Origin: Sphingobacterium sp. SGR-19
GTDB lineage: Bacteria; Bacteroidota; Bacteroidia; Sphingobacteriales; Sphingobacteriaceae
DNA: 64,000 nt
Direction: 5' to 3'
NCBI RefSeq assembly: GCF_011043555.1
Contig: NZ_JAAKGS010000001.1
Coordinates: 558,001 to 622,000 of the forward strand
Under the pieces are notes generated by a model. The model did no database searches. It saw only the letters and a program-made list of their open reading frames with translations, and was not told where the DNA came from. Below, one piece after another: positions 36,941 through 45,317 of the stretch; the first letter of the stretch is position 1, and each line of letters starts with the position of its first letter. The position numbers and the translations under genes were made by a program.

Positions 36941-38161
36941 ATGAAACTGATCGATGATTTTATAAAATATTACGACCCCGACTATTACCAACGGCAATCG
37001 CAAGCTATCGCCGAGCAAATTGAAGATCAACTTTTTAGGAGGGGAATCAAAGCGATCGTTACCTTTAGGGCTAAAAAAAAAGACAGGCTAAGAGATAAAC
37101 TGATCAAGCGAAACGCTGATAAACACTATTACTCTAAGGAGGATATCCTAGAAGATGTCGTTGACCTGGCGGGTGTACGTGTGTCCTTATATTTCCCTTC
37201 AGAACGGGACATCATCGACGAAATAATCACCGATATATTCAACGTTGAAAAGAAAAAAATATTTCCAACCGAAGCGCATACCCCCAAACACGCGAAGCGA
37301 TTTTCAGGTTATTGGGCGACCCATTATAGGATCAGGTTTTCGGGGGAAATCAGAGAGAAACAAAACAGAGACATCATCGCAGAAATCCAAGTTGCTTCGG
37401 TTTTAATGCATGCGTGGTCCGAAGTTGAACACGATCTGGTCTATAAACCCTACTCTGGCAACCTATCAAAGGAAGAGTTATCTATATTGGATGAGATAAA
37501 TGGCATGGTATTGAGCGGGGAAATCGCTTTGGAAAGATTGCAGTCTGCCATGGCGGAACGTACGAAACGGAAGAGTGACATTACCAACAAGTACGAGTTA
37601 ACCAATTTTCTGGTCAGTGCTTTTGACAAAAAGCATAAAAATAAAATCAAAATTGGTGACACCTCCCTGCTAAACAATTATCTGAGCACCATAAAAAAGT
37701 TAGATACTGATCAATTCATTGAATTCATCAATGATATCGATGTCAGTTCTAAAGATTCGGCGACCGACCAGTTACTGAATATGTTGTTGTTTAATTACCG
37801 GGTAGGTCTTAGGACTTACTTTAAAAACCTTGGCATTGCCTACCATAAAATATCCAGCTGTGAAGCGTATATTTTGTGTTGGGTAAAGCTGGAGAACAAT
37901 GTAGCGGAACTATATTTCCCTGAAGAAACAGAACGTAAGAAGACGGCGTTCGATGTTCTTAAAATAATACAGCACCAGGGCCGTTTAACCAAGGGAGAAA
38001 TGGCGGCACTCGAACGGTCGAGAAAACTACGTAACGATATCCTACACGGCGTTCACATACCCTCCAAAAAAAGTCTGGAAAACAGCTTGTCAGAGCTCAT
38101 GGATCTATCGCAGAAGGTTACAAGCAAGTTTCAGAGCTCTTCAGCACCGGCAAGCTCATAA
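36941..38161 (+). CDS. RelA/SpoT-domain protein with HEPN-like C-terminal motif
   Basis: Of these 406 residues, ~35-190 form a RelA/SpoT nucleotidyltransferase domain: DLAGVRVSLYFPSERDII, FSGYWATHYRIRF and AEIQVASVLMHAWSEVEHDL match the synthetase core, including the Glu-Gln of the EIQ segment. There is no HD hydrolase or TGS/ACT regulatory domain, so it is a small-alarmone-synthetase-like enzyme. The C-terminal ~200 residues are helical and contain RNDILH (Arg364-His369), which fits the Rx4-6H motif of HEPN nucleases (kinship inferred). The protein could make (p)ppGpp-type alarmones, modify tRNA like toxic RelA homologues, or act in defence. No partner antitoxin gene lies next to it. Confidence 0.8.
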   Translation: MKLIDDFIKYYDPDYYQRQSQAIAEQIEDQLFRRGIKAIVTFRAKKKDRLRDKLIKRNADKHYYSKEDILEDVVDLAGVRVSLYFPSERDIIDEIITDIFNVEKKKIFPTEAHTPKHAKRFSGYWATHYRIRFSGEIREKQNRDIIAEIQVASVLMHAWSEVEHDLVYKPYSGNLSKEELSILDEINGMVLSGEIALERLQSAMAERTKRKSDITNKYELTNFLVSAFDKKHKNKIKIGDTSLLNNYLSTIKKLDTDQFIEFINDIDVSSKDSATDQLLNMLLFNYRVGLRTYFKNLGIAYHKISSCEAYILCWVKLENNVAELYFPEETERKKTAFDVLKIIQHQGRLTKGEMAALERSRKLRNDILHGVHIPSKKSLENSLSELMDLSQKVTSKFQSSSAPASS

Positions 38162-38176
38162 GTAACCTTCGGACGT

Positions 38177-39247
38177 CTAGCTAATCGGCCCGGACATGTG
38201 CTTCAGCACGAGCACGTGTGACTTAAATGCCTGCCTGAAAGATCGAAATTCGAGGTATTTCACCTGGAATTCGTCACATGTTTGTTGCACAATCTTATTG
38301 ATAGCTGGATAATGAACATGGCTTATTTTTGGAAAGAGGTGATGCTCGACCTGAAAATTCAACCCACCCAGCAGCCAAGTAAGTATCCTGTTTTTTGTGG
38401 CAAAATTGGCCGTCGATTGGAGTTGATGGATCATCCATTCTTCTTCTACCTTATCGGCTTCAATGGTTTTAAATTCCGTTTCTGAAACAACATGTGCTAG
38501 TTGAAAAACGGTCGCTAAACAAACTCCGCACACCATTCCGGCAACCAGCAGACCTATCAATGTCGGTAACCACCCTATCACCATCACGGGCACGACAACG
38601 AATATTACTAAATGGAAGGTCTTACTCACCCAAAAAATAATTTTTTCCCTTAACGGAAAAGGGAATTTATCGGAATCCCTACCGAGTCTCTGGCGGAAAT
38701 ACTTTTCATAATCCTGAAAGAAAATCCAGGCCAGATAGGACAGGCCATACAGCATGATAAAATAGAATTGCTGATATTTATGATGTTTACGTAGCTGCTG
38801 ATCATGGTGGATACGCATGAATTTGATCTCGATATCGTGGTCCTCCCCGTCGATATTGGTGTAGGTATGGTGTGCGATATTGTGTTTCAGTTTCCAGAAA
38901 TAAATATTGCCCCCTACCAGGTTCAAGGTATATGAAAGAAGCGTATTCACTTTCTTGCTGCGGGAGAACGAGTTATGCCCGGCATCGTGCATAATGTTAA
39001 ATCCAATTGCTGCCAGATTAATTCCCAGGATTACACACAAGAGCGTGCCGACAGCCCAGTGTGGTTGCACGACCACCAATAACGTATATATTATCGACAA
39101 TGAAACCAAGAGAATAACAGCCTTCAGTATGATCCTCCAATCCCCCGTCCTTAGCTTCCCCTGCGCGCCGAAGTACGTGTTGACCCGCATTTTAAGCGAT
39201 TTTGAAAATAGTGTATTTACATTGTTAAATTTTGTTGTTGTTTTCAT
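38177..39247 (-). CDS. Membrane fatty acid desaturase
   Basis: This 356-residue integral membrane protein has the three histidine boxes: HDAGH, HNIAHHTYTN and QVEHHLFPKISHVHY. The last, with Q in place of the first H, is characteristic of front-end and linoleoyl-CoA (delta-6 type) desaturases. Four or so transmembrane helices are visible, for example IILKAVILLVSLSIIYTLLV. It is expected to insert a double bond into membrane acyl chains using di-iron and oxygen. The gene is convergent with the RelA/SpoT gene, 15 bases apart. A lysine-rich small gene lies 48 bases upstream on the same strand. Confidence 0.92.
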   Translation of the reverse strand: MKTTTKFNNVNTLFSKSLKMRVNTYFGAQGKLRTGDWRIILKAVILLVSLSIIYTLLVVVQPHWAVGTLLCVILGINLAAIGFNIMHDAGHNSFSRSKKVNTLLSYTLNLVGGNIYFWKLKHNIAHHTYTNIDGEDHDIEIKFMRIHHDQQLRKHHKYQQFYFIMLYGLSYLAWIFFQDYEKYFRQRLGRDSDKFPFPLREKIIFWVSKTFHLVIFVVVPVMVIGWLPTLIGLLVAGMVCGVCLATVFQLAHVVSETEFKTIEADKVEEEWMIHQLQSTANFATKNRILTWLLGGLNFQVEHHLFPKISHVHYPAINKIVQQTCDEFQVKYLEFRSFRQAFKSHVLVLKHMSGPIS

Positions 39248-39295
39248 ATGCTGTAATGTTATTAAAAAACGGTTGACGGCATAGCCGTCAACCTG

Positions 39296-39418
39296 TTATT
39301 TCTTTTTTTTACTGAAGACATTATCAACGGTGTCCTTGGACGGGCTGTCTTTTTCTTTTTGGTAGGAAGACTGTGTCTTCTCTTTTGTGCTTTTAGTCTT
39401 TTTTTGATCTTTGCTCAT
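39296..39418 (-). CDS. Small lysine-rich protein, 40 residues
   Basis: An ATG at 39418 opens MSKDQKKTKSTKEKTQSS and the frame ends in VDNVFSKKKK and TAA at 39296. It is strongly basic and hydrophilic, without cysteines or membrane segments. Several small basic proteins of this kind occur in Sphingobacteria without known function. The composition is unlikely for random DNA and the frame is clean, but it is short. It sits directly upstream of the desaturase on the same strand. The 277 bases between it and the glycosyltransferase gene show nothing I can name. Confidence 0.5.
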   Translation of the reverse strand: MSKDQKKTKSTKEKTQSSYQKEKDSPSKDTVDNVFSKKKK

Positions 39419-39695
39419 GATGTATATTTTTTAGTTTACTAACGTTATTATGTCAACTCGCGCGGCGTGCTTGCTCGACGATAGACATGAAGGCATCCAA
39501 TCGGCGCCCTGTTGCCTGTTTAATCTAGAGATATTACGTGCTTTAAAGAGAAGGTTGCTTGTCGGTAAACCAGCAAAAATTTCAGGATAAAACAGTATGT
39601 TTTATTTTCATATCGGACTCGCGAAAGGGATTTAAATTAATGCGAATCTTTATTTTTAAAGATACGAATAATAGTTGATATTCAAAGGATTAAAG

Positions 39696-41927
39696 CTAGA
39701 AAGTTTCGGAAGTCTTTTTCTTTTGAATGTATCCGTCCATAATTAACCTGGCCATTAAGTAACTAAGTGTCGATTCCGCCCCCTGATTGATATTGACAAC
39801 CTTTTCTTCCAGACCGTCGAAGCATCCACCTGTAACCGGATTATAGACGTGCTGCCTGATATGGTTCCTACCAAGAAACCACTCGAATGATGTGACCAGC
39901 ATTTCCCGATATCGGTTATCGTGGTCTATACGGTAAAAACGATCAAGCGCTATAATGGTGTATGCGACATCTATGGGCTGCTCCCCTCCCCTGCAATTAT
40001 TCCGGGGTTTTCCTCGATGTGCCCACCCCTTGTTTGTAACAACATGTATTTCGTCATCTGCCATCACCTGGCCTAACAGAAACTCGAACGATTTATAGGC
40101 AATGATCTTATATTCCGGTTTTCCTGTAATTTCATAGGCACAGAGCATCGCCTCGGGGATGCAGCTGTTGCCATAGGTTAGGTAAGGCTCATACCAATGC
40201 CACCCGTCCCTGCTTTCGTGTCCGAACATCGCAGCCAGTCGAGCGGCCAGCATATCCAGTTGGGCATGATAGCTCCGATCTGCTACACAGCTCAACCCTT
40301 TCATTATAAAAGCCATGGATCTTGTTGAATAGTAGCGTAAAAAATTAACCGAGGCGCGCTCCATCAAATCGCCGGCAATCTTGGTGAACGCTTCCGGCAG
40401 TAGCTGCGCCATCCCCAACAGCTCACCCAACGCCCAAATGGCGCGACCATTTGCATCTTCCAGATTTTCCTGTTCGTTCTGTTCGGTAAAACGCCCCTGC
40501 TTATCCACATAGTTTAGAAAGGTGCCATCTTCCTGCAGGCATCGGGCAATGAAATACAGATATGTTTGGATCAAGGCCAGGTCTTCATCTGCCTGATAGG
40601 ATTTATAATGGTGCAGTATCGCTATTAGTGCTCGCGCGTTGTCATCAAGTGCGTAACCGCTTTCCAGGTCTGGCGAACTTATATCAGCAAACTGTACCAT
40701 CCCGATGTCTGTCGTCATGCGGAGAACATGGTCAAGGTTAACCGGTGGCAGGGAATAAATAACCTTCCTCCCCCCTCCGATAAGATCTTCAAATAGTTCC
40801 ATATGCGCTATGGCAACATTAGGCCACGAGGTGGCCACGGTTTTTTGTATATTGATATGCCGGATCCTGTCCAAGCGTACTGTGTCGTCCAGTATCTGAT
40901 TGACTGCGCTGGCCAGTTGCAGGGGTGCGTTAAAATCTATTATAATCCCCATATCTTCCTTTAACACTTCACATACATGTGGTATCGGTGTCGACACGAT
41001 CGGGCATCCAGAGCTCAATGCATAGGCAAATGTACCGCTTACGGCTTGTAATGGATCTTTGGAGGTAAAAAGGTAGACATCTGTCACCAAAAGGTACGAA
41101 AGTAGATCCTCCGTTGATAGAAAATGATTGACGAACCGTACATTCTCTGCGATCCCATAGGTATCGACCAATTCTTCAAGTACGAGACGGTACCGTTCGC
41201 CTTCGGATTGAAATAAGGTTGGATGTGTCACCCCTAAAATAAGAAAAATGACCTCTGGCGCCTTTTCTATAATTTTGGGCAACGCTTCCAGGGTTGTTTC
41301 GATGCTTTTGCCGGGACCTAGCAGACCGAAGGTGCTGAGTACCTTTCTCCCTTTAAGGTCAAATCGCTCGCGTATCTCATTCTTGTCCGTCGCCGGGGTC
41401 AGGTGCGTACCGTGCTGGATGACAATGACCTTATCGGGATTGATCTGATAGTCGCTAGTAAGAATATCCGCGGAATGGTAGGTCATTACGACGAGCTTAG
41501 CGCACGCCTCCGCTATAGCGTTTACCTCCTTGAAGAGTTTTTTATCAGGACACGGCAATACAGTATGGAAGGTTACAATAACATGCTTTTCTATCTGGGA
41601 GAGCCATTCCTGAAATCTCTCGCTTTGGCCTCGGAAGAGTCCGAATTCATGCTGAATGAAGACCAGGTCAATTTTATCGGACCGGTTAAGATAGGCCAGC
41701 AAGATCCCGAAAGAGTCGTCATCGGATATATTGAGCACGTGATCACTCATGAAATCATATGAAAGCCTTTCATCGTCATTTTCTATTGGTATAGGGACGT
41801 GGGAATAGGCCTGTAGAAACTGATCAGAAATTGCCGTCATCAGATCTGTAGTATATGCTGCTATGCCACAGGCACGTGGCGGAAAAGTGGACAGGAATAC
41901 TATTTCCCGTTTTGTTCTTGGTGTCAT
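39696..41927 (-). CDS. GT4-type glycosyltransferase with C-terminal alpha/alpha-barrel domain
   Basis: The frame opens at 42020, but MTPRTKREIVFLSTFPPRAC at 41927 is the natural start, giving 743 residues. Residues ~1-390 are a GT-B glycosyltransferase of the GT4 type (LVFIQHEFGLFRG, VIQHGTH, STFGLLGPGKS, YLFTSKDPLQAVSGTFAYAL and SSGCPIVSTPIPH). Residues ~410-735 form a helical (alpha/alpha) barrel like that of glycosidases or epimerases (SPDLESGYALDDNARALIA, DANGRAIWALGEL, NRGGEQPIDVAYTIIALDRF-like segments). This transferase-plus-barrel architecture may build or trim one glycan. No signal peptide is present. It stands alone. Confidence 0.82.
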   Translation of the reverse strand: MTPRTKREIVFLSTFPPRACGIAAYTTDLMTAISDQFLQAYSHVPIPIENDDERLSYDFMSDHVLNISDDDSFGILLAYLNRSDKIDLVFIQHEFGLFRGQSERFQEWLSQIEKHVIVTFHTVLPCPDKKLFKEVNAIAEACAKLVVMTYHSADILTSDYQINPDKVIVIQHGTHLTPATDKNEIRERFDLKGRKVLSTFGLLGPGKSIETTLEALPKIIEKAPEVIFLILGVTHPTLFQSEGERYRLVLEELVDTYGIAENVRFVNHFLSTEDLLSYLLVTDVYLFTSKDPLQAVSGTFAYALSSGCPIVSTPIPHVCEVLKEDMGIIIDFNAPLQLASAVNQILDDTVRLDRIRHINIQKTVATSWPNVAIAHMELFEDLIGGGRKVIYSLPPVNLDHVLRMTTDIGMVQFADISSPDLESGYALDDNARALIAILHHYKSYQADEDLALIQTYLYFIARCLQEDGTFLNYVDKQGRFTEQNEQENLEDANGRAIWALGELLGMAQLLPEAFTKIAGDLMERASVNFLRYYSTRSMAFIMKGLSCVADRSYHAQLDMLAARLAAMFGHESRDGWHWYEPYLTYGNSCIPEAMLCAYEITGKPEYKIIAYKSFEFLLGQVMADDEIHVVTNKGWAHRGKPRNNCRGGEQPIDVAYTIIALDRFYRIDHDNRYREMLVTSFEWFLGRNHIRQHVYNPVTGGCFDGLEEKVVNINQGAESTLSYLMARLIMDGYIQKKKTSETF

Positions 41928-42375
41928 ATATGTTTTTGAATAGATGTGAAATCTTCGCGCACCGGCGTCCTTATCCCGCAAAGTATGGGCAGTTAGGACG
42001 TTGCATAAATAAGTAGGCAAAGAACATTAAGTACGGATAGTAAGTGCGGTTCCCTTGCACTGCATTGAACGGAGAGTGATCGTGGAGCACGTACCGTAAC
42101 GATCGGAAACGCTCAACTTTTATGGAGACCACCATCTTTCGGAAATGGTGTTTGAATTTGCAAATTAATTAAATATCCAAAACATTACATTAACGTATAT
42201 AAATGTACGACAAATAATTTAATTAAATATTATTTACAAGATTGTTACGTGTGGATGACATAGAAGCACTACGGTTGTTAGTCGTTTCGGTTAAAAATTG
42301 TGGTGCCAGTAAGGAAATCAGTGCAGGCAAAAAGTCGGTAGTGCTCCGGAGGTCTACGCTGTGCCTGTTTTCCAT
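41928..42375. other. Gene-free leader of the glycosyltransferase gene
   Basis: The stretch is AT-rich towards 42250. It includes a small dyad, CACCAT with AATGGTG, near 42129-42149. I find no credible gene; the plus-strand frame 42242-42772 runs mostly antisense to the cassette copy. Confidence 0.4.
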
Positions 42376-42405
42376 AAAAACCCCCGAAGCGCTTCGGGGG
42401 TTTTT
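42376..42405. terminator. Bidirectional terminator of cassette copy 2
   Basis: CCCCCGAAGCGCTTCGGGGG is a perfect 20-bp palindrome flanked by five A and five T. It stands 3' of the holin-like gene of copy 2. Confidence 0.8.
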
Positions 42406-42407
42406 GT

Positions 42408-42581
42408 TTATCGTCTGCGCCGTCTACCCTGCAGCAAACGACTCGTCAAGTAACTCACCGCTGCACCGACCACGGCCATTAGCGCCGTGTGTGCAAGGTT
42501 ACTCCAGTCGAAGCTGTTCCAAACCGAGCAGATCGTACCGCCGAGGGTACCCAGCTGCACATTACTCAGCGGCCTCATCAT
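42408..42581 (-). CDS. Small holin-like membrane protein, cassette copy 2
   Basis: This 57-residue protein is nearly identical to 45144-45317. It has MMRPLSNVQLGTLGGTICSV, one hydrophobic helix (AHTALMAVVGAAVSYLTSRL) and an arginine-rich end (QGRRRRR). The start follows AAAGGAGGGAA, a strong Shine-Dalgarno sequence that is rare in Bacteroidetes. Its upstream partners in this copy are broken, so expression is doubtful. A phage-holin-like role is inferred only from size, helix and basic tail. Confidence 0.6.
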   Translation of the reverse strand: MMRPLSNVQLGTLGGTICSVWNSFDWSNLAHTALMAVVGAAVSYLTSRLLQGRRRRR

Positions 42582-42756
42582 TTCCCTCCTTTCCTTCCGT
42601 TTTTGGTTTGTCGCTATCATCCTGTATCACCTGTTCGATAATACCTAACCCTACGGCAATGTATTTCAATACATTCAATGTCTTCGCCGGCAATTTTATT
42701 GGCGCCAGCAGTACCACCTGTACCGCTTGGCTTATTTTCCTTATTATCTATCTCAT
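42562..42756 (-). pseudogene. 64-codon cassette gene with amber stop at codon 3 (copy 2)
   Basis: It has the same length and reading frame as 45298-45492, but the third codon is TAG where copy 1 has CAG (Gln). The rest of the frame is intact and highly similar (SQAVQVVLLAPIKLPAKTLN), so the change looks recent. Without an internal start the protein cannot be made. Confidence 0.8.
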
Positions 42757-42809
42757 TTCCTGTTATTTATAAGTTCATTTTGCATGAACTCAGTTCATTC
42801 TGCGTGAAC

Positions 42810-43055
42810 TTAGTTCGTTCTGCATGAACTTAGTTCGTGAATTTTTACAAACACATCTCCTTTTTCCATCATCGCTGCAAGCCGCTTGTAGAGCGGGATG
42901 TAGGCCTTTCTCGATTGTCGGATTTCAAATTCATGCATTTTCTTGAAATATTTCTTTGTTTTTCCAACTAAAAGACACCCCGCCGTGTCGGAGAAATTAT
43001 TGCCCATGTGGATATAGATGTAGGAGAAGTTCAGAACATCCATCAGCTGTATCAT
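42810..43055 (-). pseudogene. DUF5675 gene, 5'-truncated (copy 2)
   Basis: The 81 codons match the last half of 45503-45973 (LNFSYIYIHMGNNFSDTAGC, KTKKYFKKMHEFEIRQSRKA) and keep the GNN...GCLLVG core. The first ~75 codons are replaced by unrelated sequence at ~43058, where the leader-type repeat begins, so a deletion removed the DUF5675 start and the whole Fn3 gene. Confidence 0.75.
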
Positions 43056-43154
43056 AACCTTAGGGCCCGTTCACTCGTCATGGCAAAAAATGGTCGGAGT
43101 CGGAAAATTTTAACGGAAAACGACGACAAAAAAGCACTAATGGGCCCAAAAGGG

Positions 43155-43173
43155 CACTAACGACGACGACAAT
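43155..43173 (+). repeat. Direct repeat flanking the DUF6169-type pair (left)
   Basis: CACTAACGACGACGACAAT matches CACTAACAACGACGACAAC at 43854-43872 (17 of 19) and CACTAATGACGACGACAAC at about 46726. The left and right copies bracket the two-gene unit. Confidence 0.6.
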
Positions 43174-43194
43174 AATTAGTTGAAAATAATTTGT

Positions 43195-43202
43195 TATATT
43201 TG
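43195..43202 (+). promoter_or_regulatory. -7 element of the DUF6169-type pair
   Basis: TATATTTG fits TAnnTTTG exactly. The first ATG follows only 7 bases later, so the message would be nearly leaderless, or translation starts at the internal ATG 43261. Confidence 0.55.
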
Positions 43203-43209
43203 TATCGGT

Positions 43210-43359
43210 ATGAAAAAGCAAGAGATCAAAAAAGAAACAATCGTCAAATCAGTATCTAAAATGATTGCTGATAAGGAATCCGTGCGTTCATACATGAAGG
43301 GAAAAACCTCTCTTAAAGAACTGAATAAAAAAGGTATTAAGTTTGCAAAGCCATTATAA
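43210..43359 (+). CDS. Small basic protein upstream of the DUF6169-like gene
   Basis: This 49-residue, lysine-rich protein (MKKQEIKKETIVKSVSKMIA, KGKTSLKELNKKGIKFAKPL) overlaps the next gene by 17 bases. The tight overlap, small size and opposite charge to its partner resemble toxin-antitoxin pairs. There is no DNA-binding motif I can name. A 16-base piece of this gene persists at the end of the decayed cassette at 36296-36311, so it travelled with the cassette. Confidence 0.6.
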   Translation: MKKQEIKKETIVKSVSKMIADKESVRSYMKGKTSLKELNKKGIKFAKPL

Positions 43360-43843
43360 CTACGTTTTTGACGACATTACCAGTACGTACAATTTCGTAA
43401 CCAAAAACAGCATTTTATATAGAGTTGCTTTCGTCGTGGACGAATCTTTTTCGTCTATCTCTGGCGAAGAGATACAAAATGTCTATCAATTAATAGTGGA
43501 AAAAGCAAGTGAAGAACTTGAGCCTTTTGATGCAAAAGTTTCTAGAACTATCCAAAATATCATTCAGAGATTCTTTCAACAAACAGAAAACTCCCTTATT
43601 TACATATGCTCGGATGACGACCAAAAATCAAAAATACGCCATGAAATTTTTAGCCGATGGTATAAATACTCCAAGTATCAAGAGGATATTATAAAGCTCG
43701 ACAACATTATAAAAGTTGATATACATTTAACATCTCCTCAAATCCTATACACGTCTATGATGTTTCATAAAAAAAATACCCAGTACGAGAAGCTCATCTC
43801 TATCTACAACCAAGTAGAAAAGGTTTTAAACGAAGATAAATAA
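43343..43843 (+). CDS. DUF6169-like protein
   Basis: The frame starts at a TTG (43343) and encodes 166 residues. The layout YNFVTKNSILYRVAFV, FDAKVSRTIQNIIQRFF, SLIYICSDDDQKSKIRHEIF resembles the Bacteroidetes family I recall as DUF6169; this assignment is from memory and not certain. The function is unknown. It is translationally coupled to the small basic protein and lies between two 19-base direct repeats, as if the pair were a movable or exchangeable unit. Confidence 0.65.
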   Translation: MQSHYNYVFDDITSTYNFVTKNSILYRVAFVVDESFSSISGEEIQNVYQLIVEKASEELEPFDAKVSRTIQNIIQRFFQQTENSLIYICSDDDQKSKIRHEIFSRWYKYSKYQEDIIKLDNIIKVDIHLTSPQILYTSMMFHKKNTQYEKLISIYNQVEKVLNEDK

Positions 43844-43853
43844 GTAATTGGAA

Positions 43854-43872
43854 CACTAACAACGACGACAAC
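43854..43872 (+). repeat. Direct repeat flanking the DUF6169-type pair (right)
   Basis: CACTAACAACGACGACAAC is the partner of 43155-43173. It lies 10 bases after the DUF6169-like stop codon. Confidence 0.6.
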
Positions 43873-43929
43873 AAACAGCTAAGCCCCCCTGTTGTATAAA
43901 ACATAGTGATAGCATTGGCGAGACGAAAC

Positions 43930-44298
43930 TTATTTTGCCTTGATGAGTTCTCGGTGAGACATTCCCCACTGCAATAATTTTTCAGCAACAGGAACAAAAG
44001 ACTTACCGTATTCCGTAATAGCATATTCTACCGTTATAGGTGCAGTAGTATGTACAATACGTTCGACAAGTTTATTCATTTCCAAATCCTTCAATTCTTT
44101 GGATAGCATTTTACCCGAAATGCCGGGAATTCCTCTGACAATCTCCATAAAGAAATTTTTTTCTTTCACTTTTATGGTCAGGTAAAGCAAAATCATCAGT
44201 TTCCACTTTCCGCCCCAAATTTCAATGCTATCTCTTAAAGCCAACATGGCTTCATTACATTGTTCAGCAGACACATTTCTTCTTGATTTAACCTTCAT
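43930..44298 (-). CDS. HxlR-family transcriptional regulator
   Basis: This 122-residue winged-helix protein has SAEQCNEAMLALRDSIEIWG followed by GKWKLMILLYL, the HxlR N-terminus with its sensing Cys, then GISGKMLSKELKDLEMNKLV and TEYGKSFVPVAEKLLQWG. It is divergent from the NAD(P)H-binding oxidoreductase gene, the usual target arrangement for HxlR. It is not a close copy of the 28249 gene. Confidence 0.9.
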   Translation of the reverse strand: MKVKSRRNVSAEQCNEAMLALRDSIEIWGGKWKLMILLYLTIKVKEKNFFMEIVRGIPGISGKMLSKELKDLEMNKLVERIVHTTAPITVEYAITEYGKSFVPVAEKLLQWGMSHRELIKAK

Positions 44299-44392
44299 TA
44301 TTTATAAGATTACAAAATTTCACTTAGTTACCAGTAGTTAATCCATGACAAATTTACACTAAAAATTCATGACCTTTAAAAAAACAAATAAA

Positions 44393-45031
44393 ATGACAAT
44401 TACAATTTTTGGAGCCACAGGGCGCATGCAACATCTACTCGTGCAACAAGCTCTTGACACAGGACACAAGGTAATCGGTTATGCCCGGACACCTTCGAAA
44501 ATGACTATTCAACACCCTAACTTAACCCTTATAAAAGGCACCATGCTTGATAAAACAGCAATAGAAGCGGCCATAGAAGGCAGTGATGTGGTCATAGAGA
44601 CAGTAGGCTGTGTAAGCGAAGGGACAAAACTCATCATTCAAGCTATGAAAAAATTTAAGGTAAAACGCCTCGTTGTGGTTTCCACTTCAAATGCAAAAGA
44701 CAGCAAAGACCTGCCTGATAAAAAATTTGCGCTACTCCTAGGTATGACAAGAGGCGTATTGAAACTCTTGGGATTATTCAACCGCCAGTACCGCAACGCC
44801 GTTTCAGAACTTCGTAAGATCGCCGAAATTGTTCGAAATTCGGATTTGGATTGGACGCTCGTCAGAGTTGCAGGTTTAAATAATAAGGCCCGGTCTAACC
44901 ATGTCAAGTCAGGATATTTAGGTCAGGGCAGGCTTAGTTTTACTACTTCTCGCGCAGATATGGCCGACTTTCTGCTACAACAGGTCACAGACAGCACATA
45001 CATCAAACAGGCCCCTGCTATTAGTAGCTAA
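44393..45031 (+). CDS. NAD(P)H-binding atypical SDR (NmrA-like)
   Basis: The frame opens at 44369, but the ATG at 44393 starts the Rossmann fold directly: MTITIFGATGRMQHLLVQQA. It has 212 residues, with TGRMQ in the cofactor loop, GSDVVIETVGC and RLVVVSTSNAKDSKDL. It fits the NAD(P)-binding family of flavin-reductase or NmrA type, likely redox sensing or quinone/flavin reduction. It is divergent from HxlR and ends at a shared bidirectional terminator. Confidence 0.88.
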   Translation: MTITIFGATGRMQHLLVQQALDTGHKVIGYARTPSKMTIQHPNLTLIKGTMLDKTAIEAAIEGSDVVIETVGCVSEGTKLIIQAMKKFKVKRLVVVSTSNAKDSKDLPDKKFALLLGMTRGVLKLLGLFNRQYRNAVSELRKIAEIVRNSDLDWTLVRVAGLNNKARSNHVKSGYLGQGRLSFTTSRADMADFLLQQVTDSTYIKQAPAISS

Positions 45032-45087
45032 ACTCGTACAGGTGATCGAAGCCTATGTCCATACCCGTGCGTTATGGTTTTTCCATA

Positions 45088-45119
45088 AAACCACCCGTAG
45101 CATACGCTACAGGTGGTTT
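45088..45119. terminator. Bidirectional terminator after cassette copy 1 and the SDR gene
   Basis: AAACCACCCGTAGC pairs with GCTACAGGTGGTTT (one mismatch) around a short loop, and both outer ends are A/T runs. It serves convergent genes. Confidence 0.75.
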
Positions 45120-45143
45120 CGTTATGGAGCAATAAAACGTAGA

Positions 45144-45317
45144 TTAACGTCGTCTCCTCCTACCCTGCAGCAAACGGCTGGTTAAGTAACTGACCGCCGC
45201 ACCCACCACGGCCATCAAAGCCGTATGTGCAAGGTTACTCCAGTCGAAGCTGTTCCAAACCGAGCAGATCGTACCGCCGAGGGTACCCAGTTGCACATTA
45301 CTCAGCGGCCTCATCAT
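45144..45317 (-). CDS. Small holin-like membrane protein (cassette copy 1)
   Basis: The ATGs at 45317 and 45314 follow AAAGGAGGGAA closely, so I start here rather than at the upstream ATG of the open frame (45356). The 57 residues have one hydrophobic helix (AHTALMAVVGAAVSYLTSRL) and end QGRRRRR. It overlaps the preceding 64-codon gene by ~20 bases. Size, single helix and basic tail resemble class III-type phage holins, but nothing proves lysis function. Copy 2 is at 42408-42581. Confidence 0.7.
   Translation of the reverse strand: MMRPLSNVQLGTLGGTICSVWNSFDWSNLAHTALMAVVGAAVSYLTSRLLQGRRRRR

Noticed and set aside
42242..42772. 176-codon plus-strand frame across cassette copy 2
   Set aside because: It is mainly antisense to the decayed cassette genes and crosses a perfect terminator palindrome.
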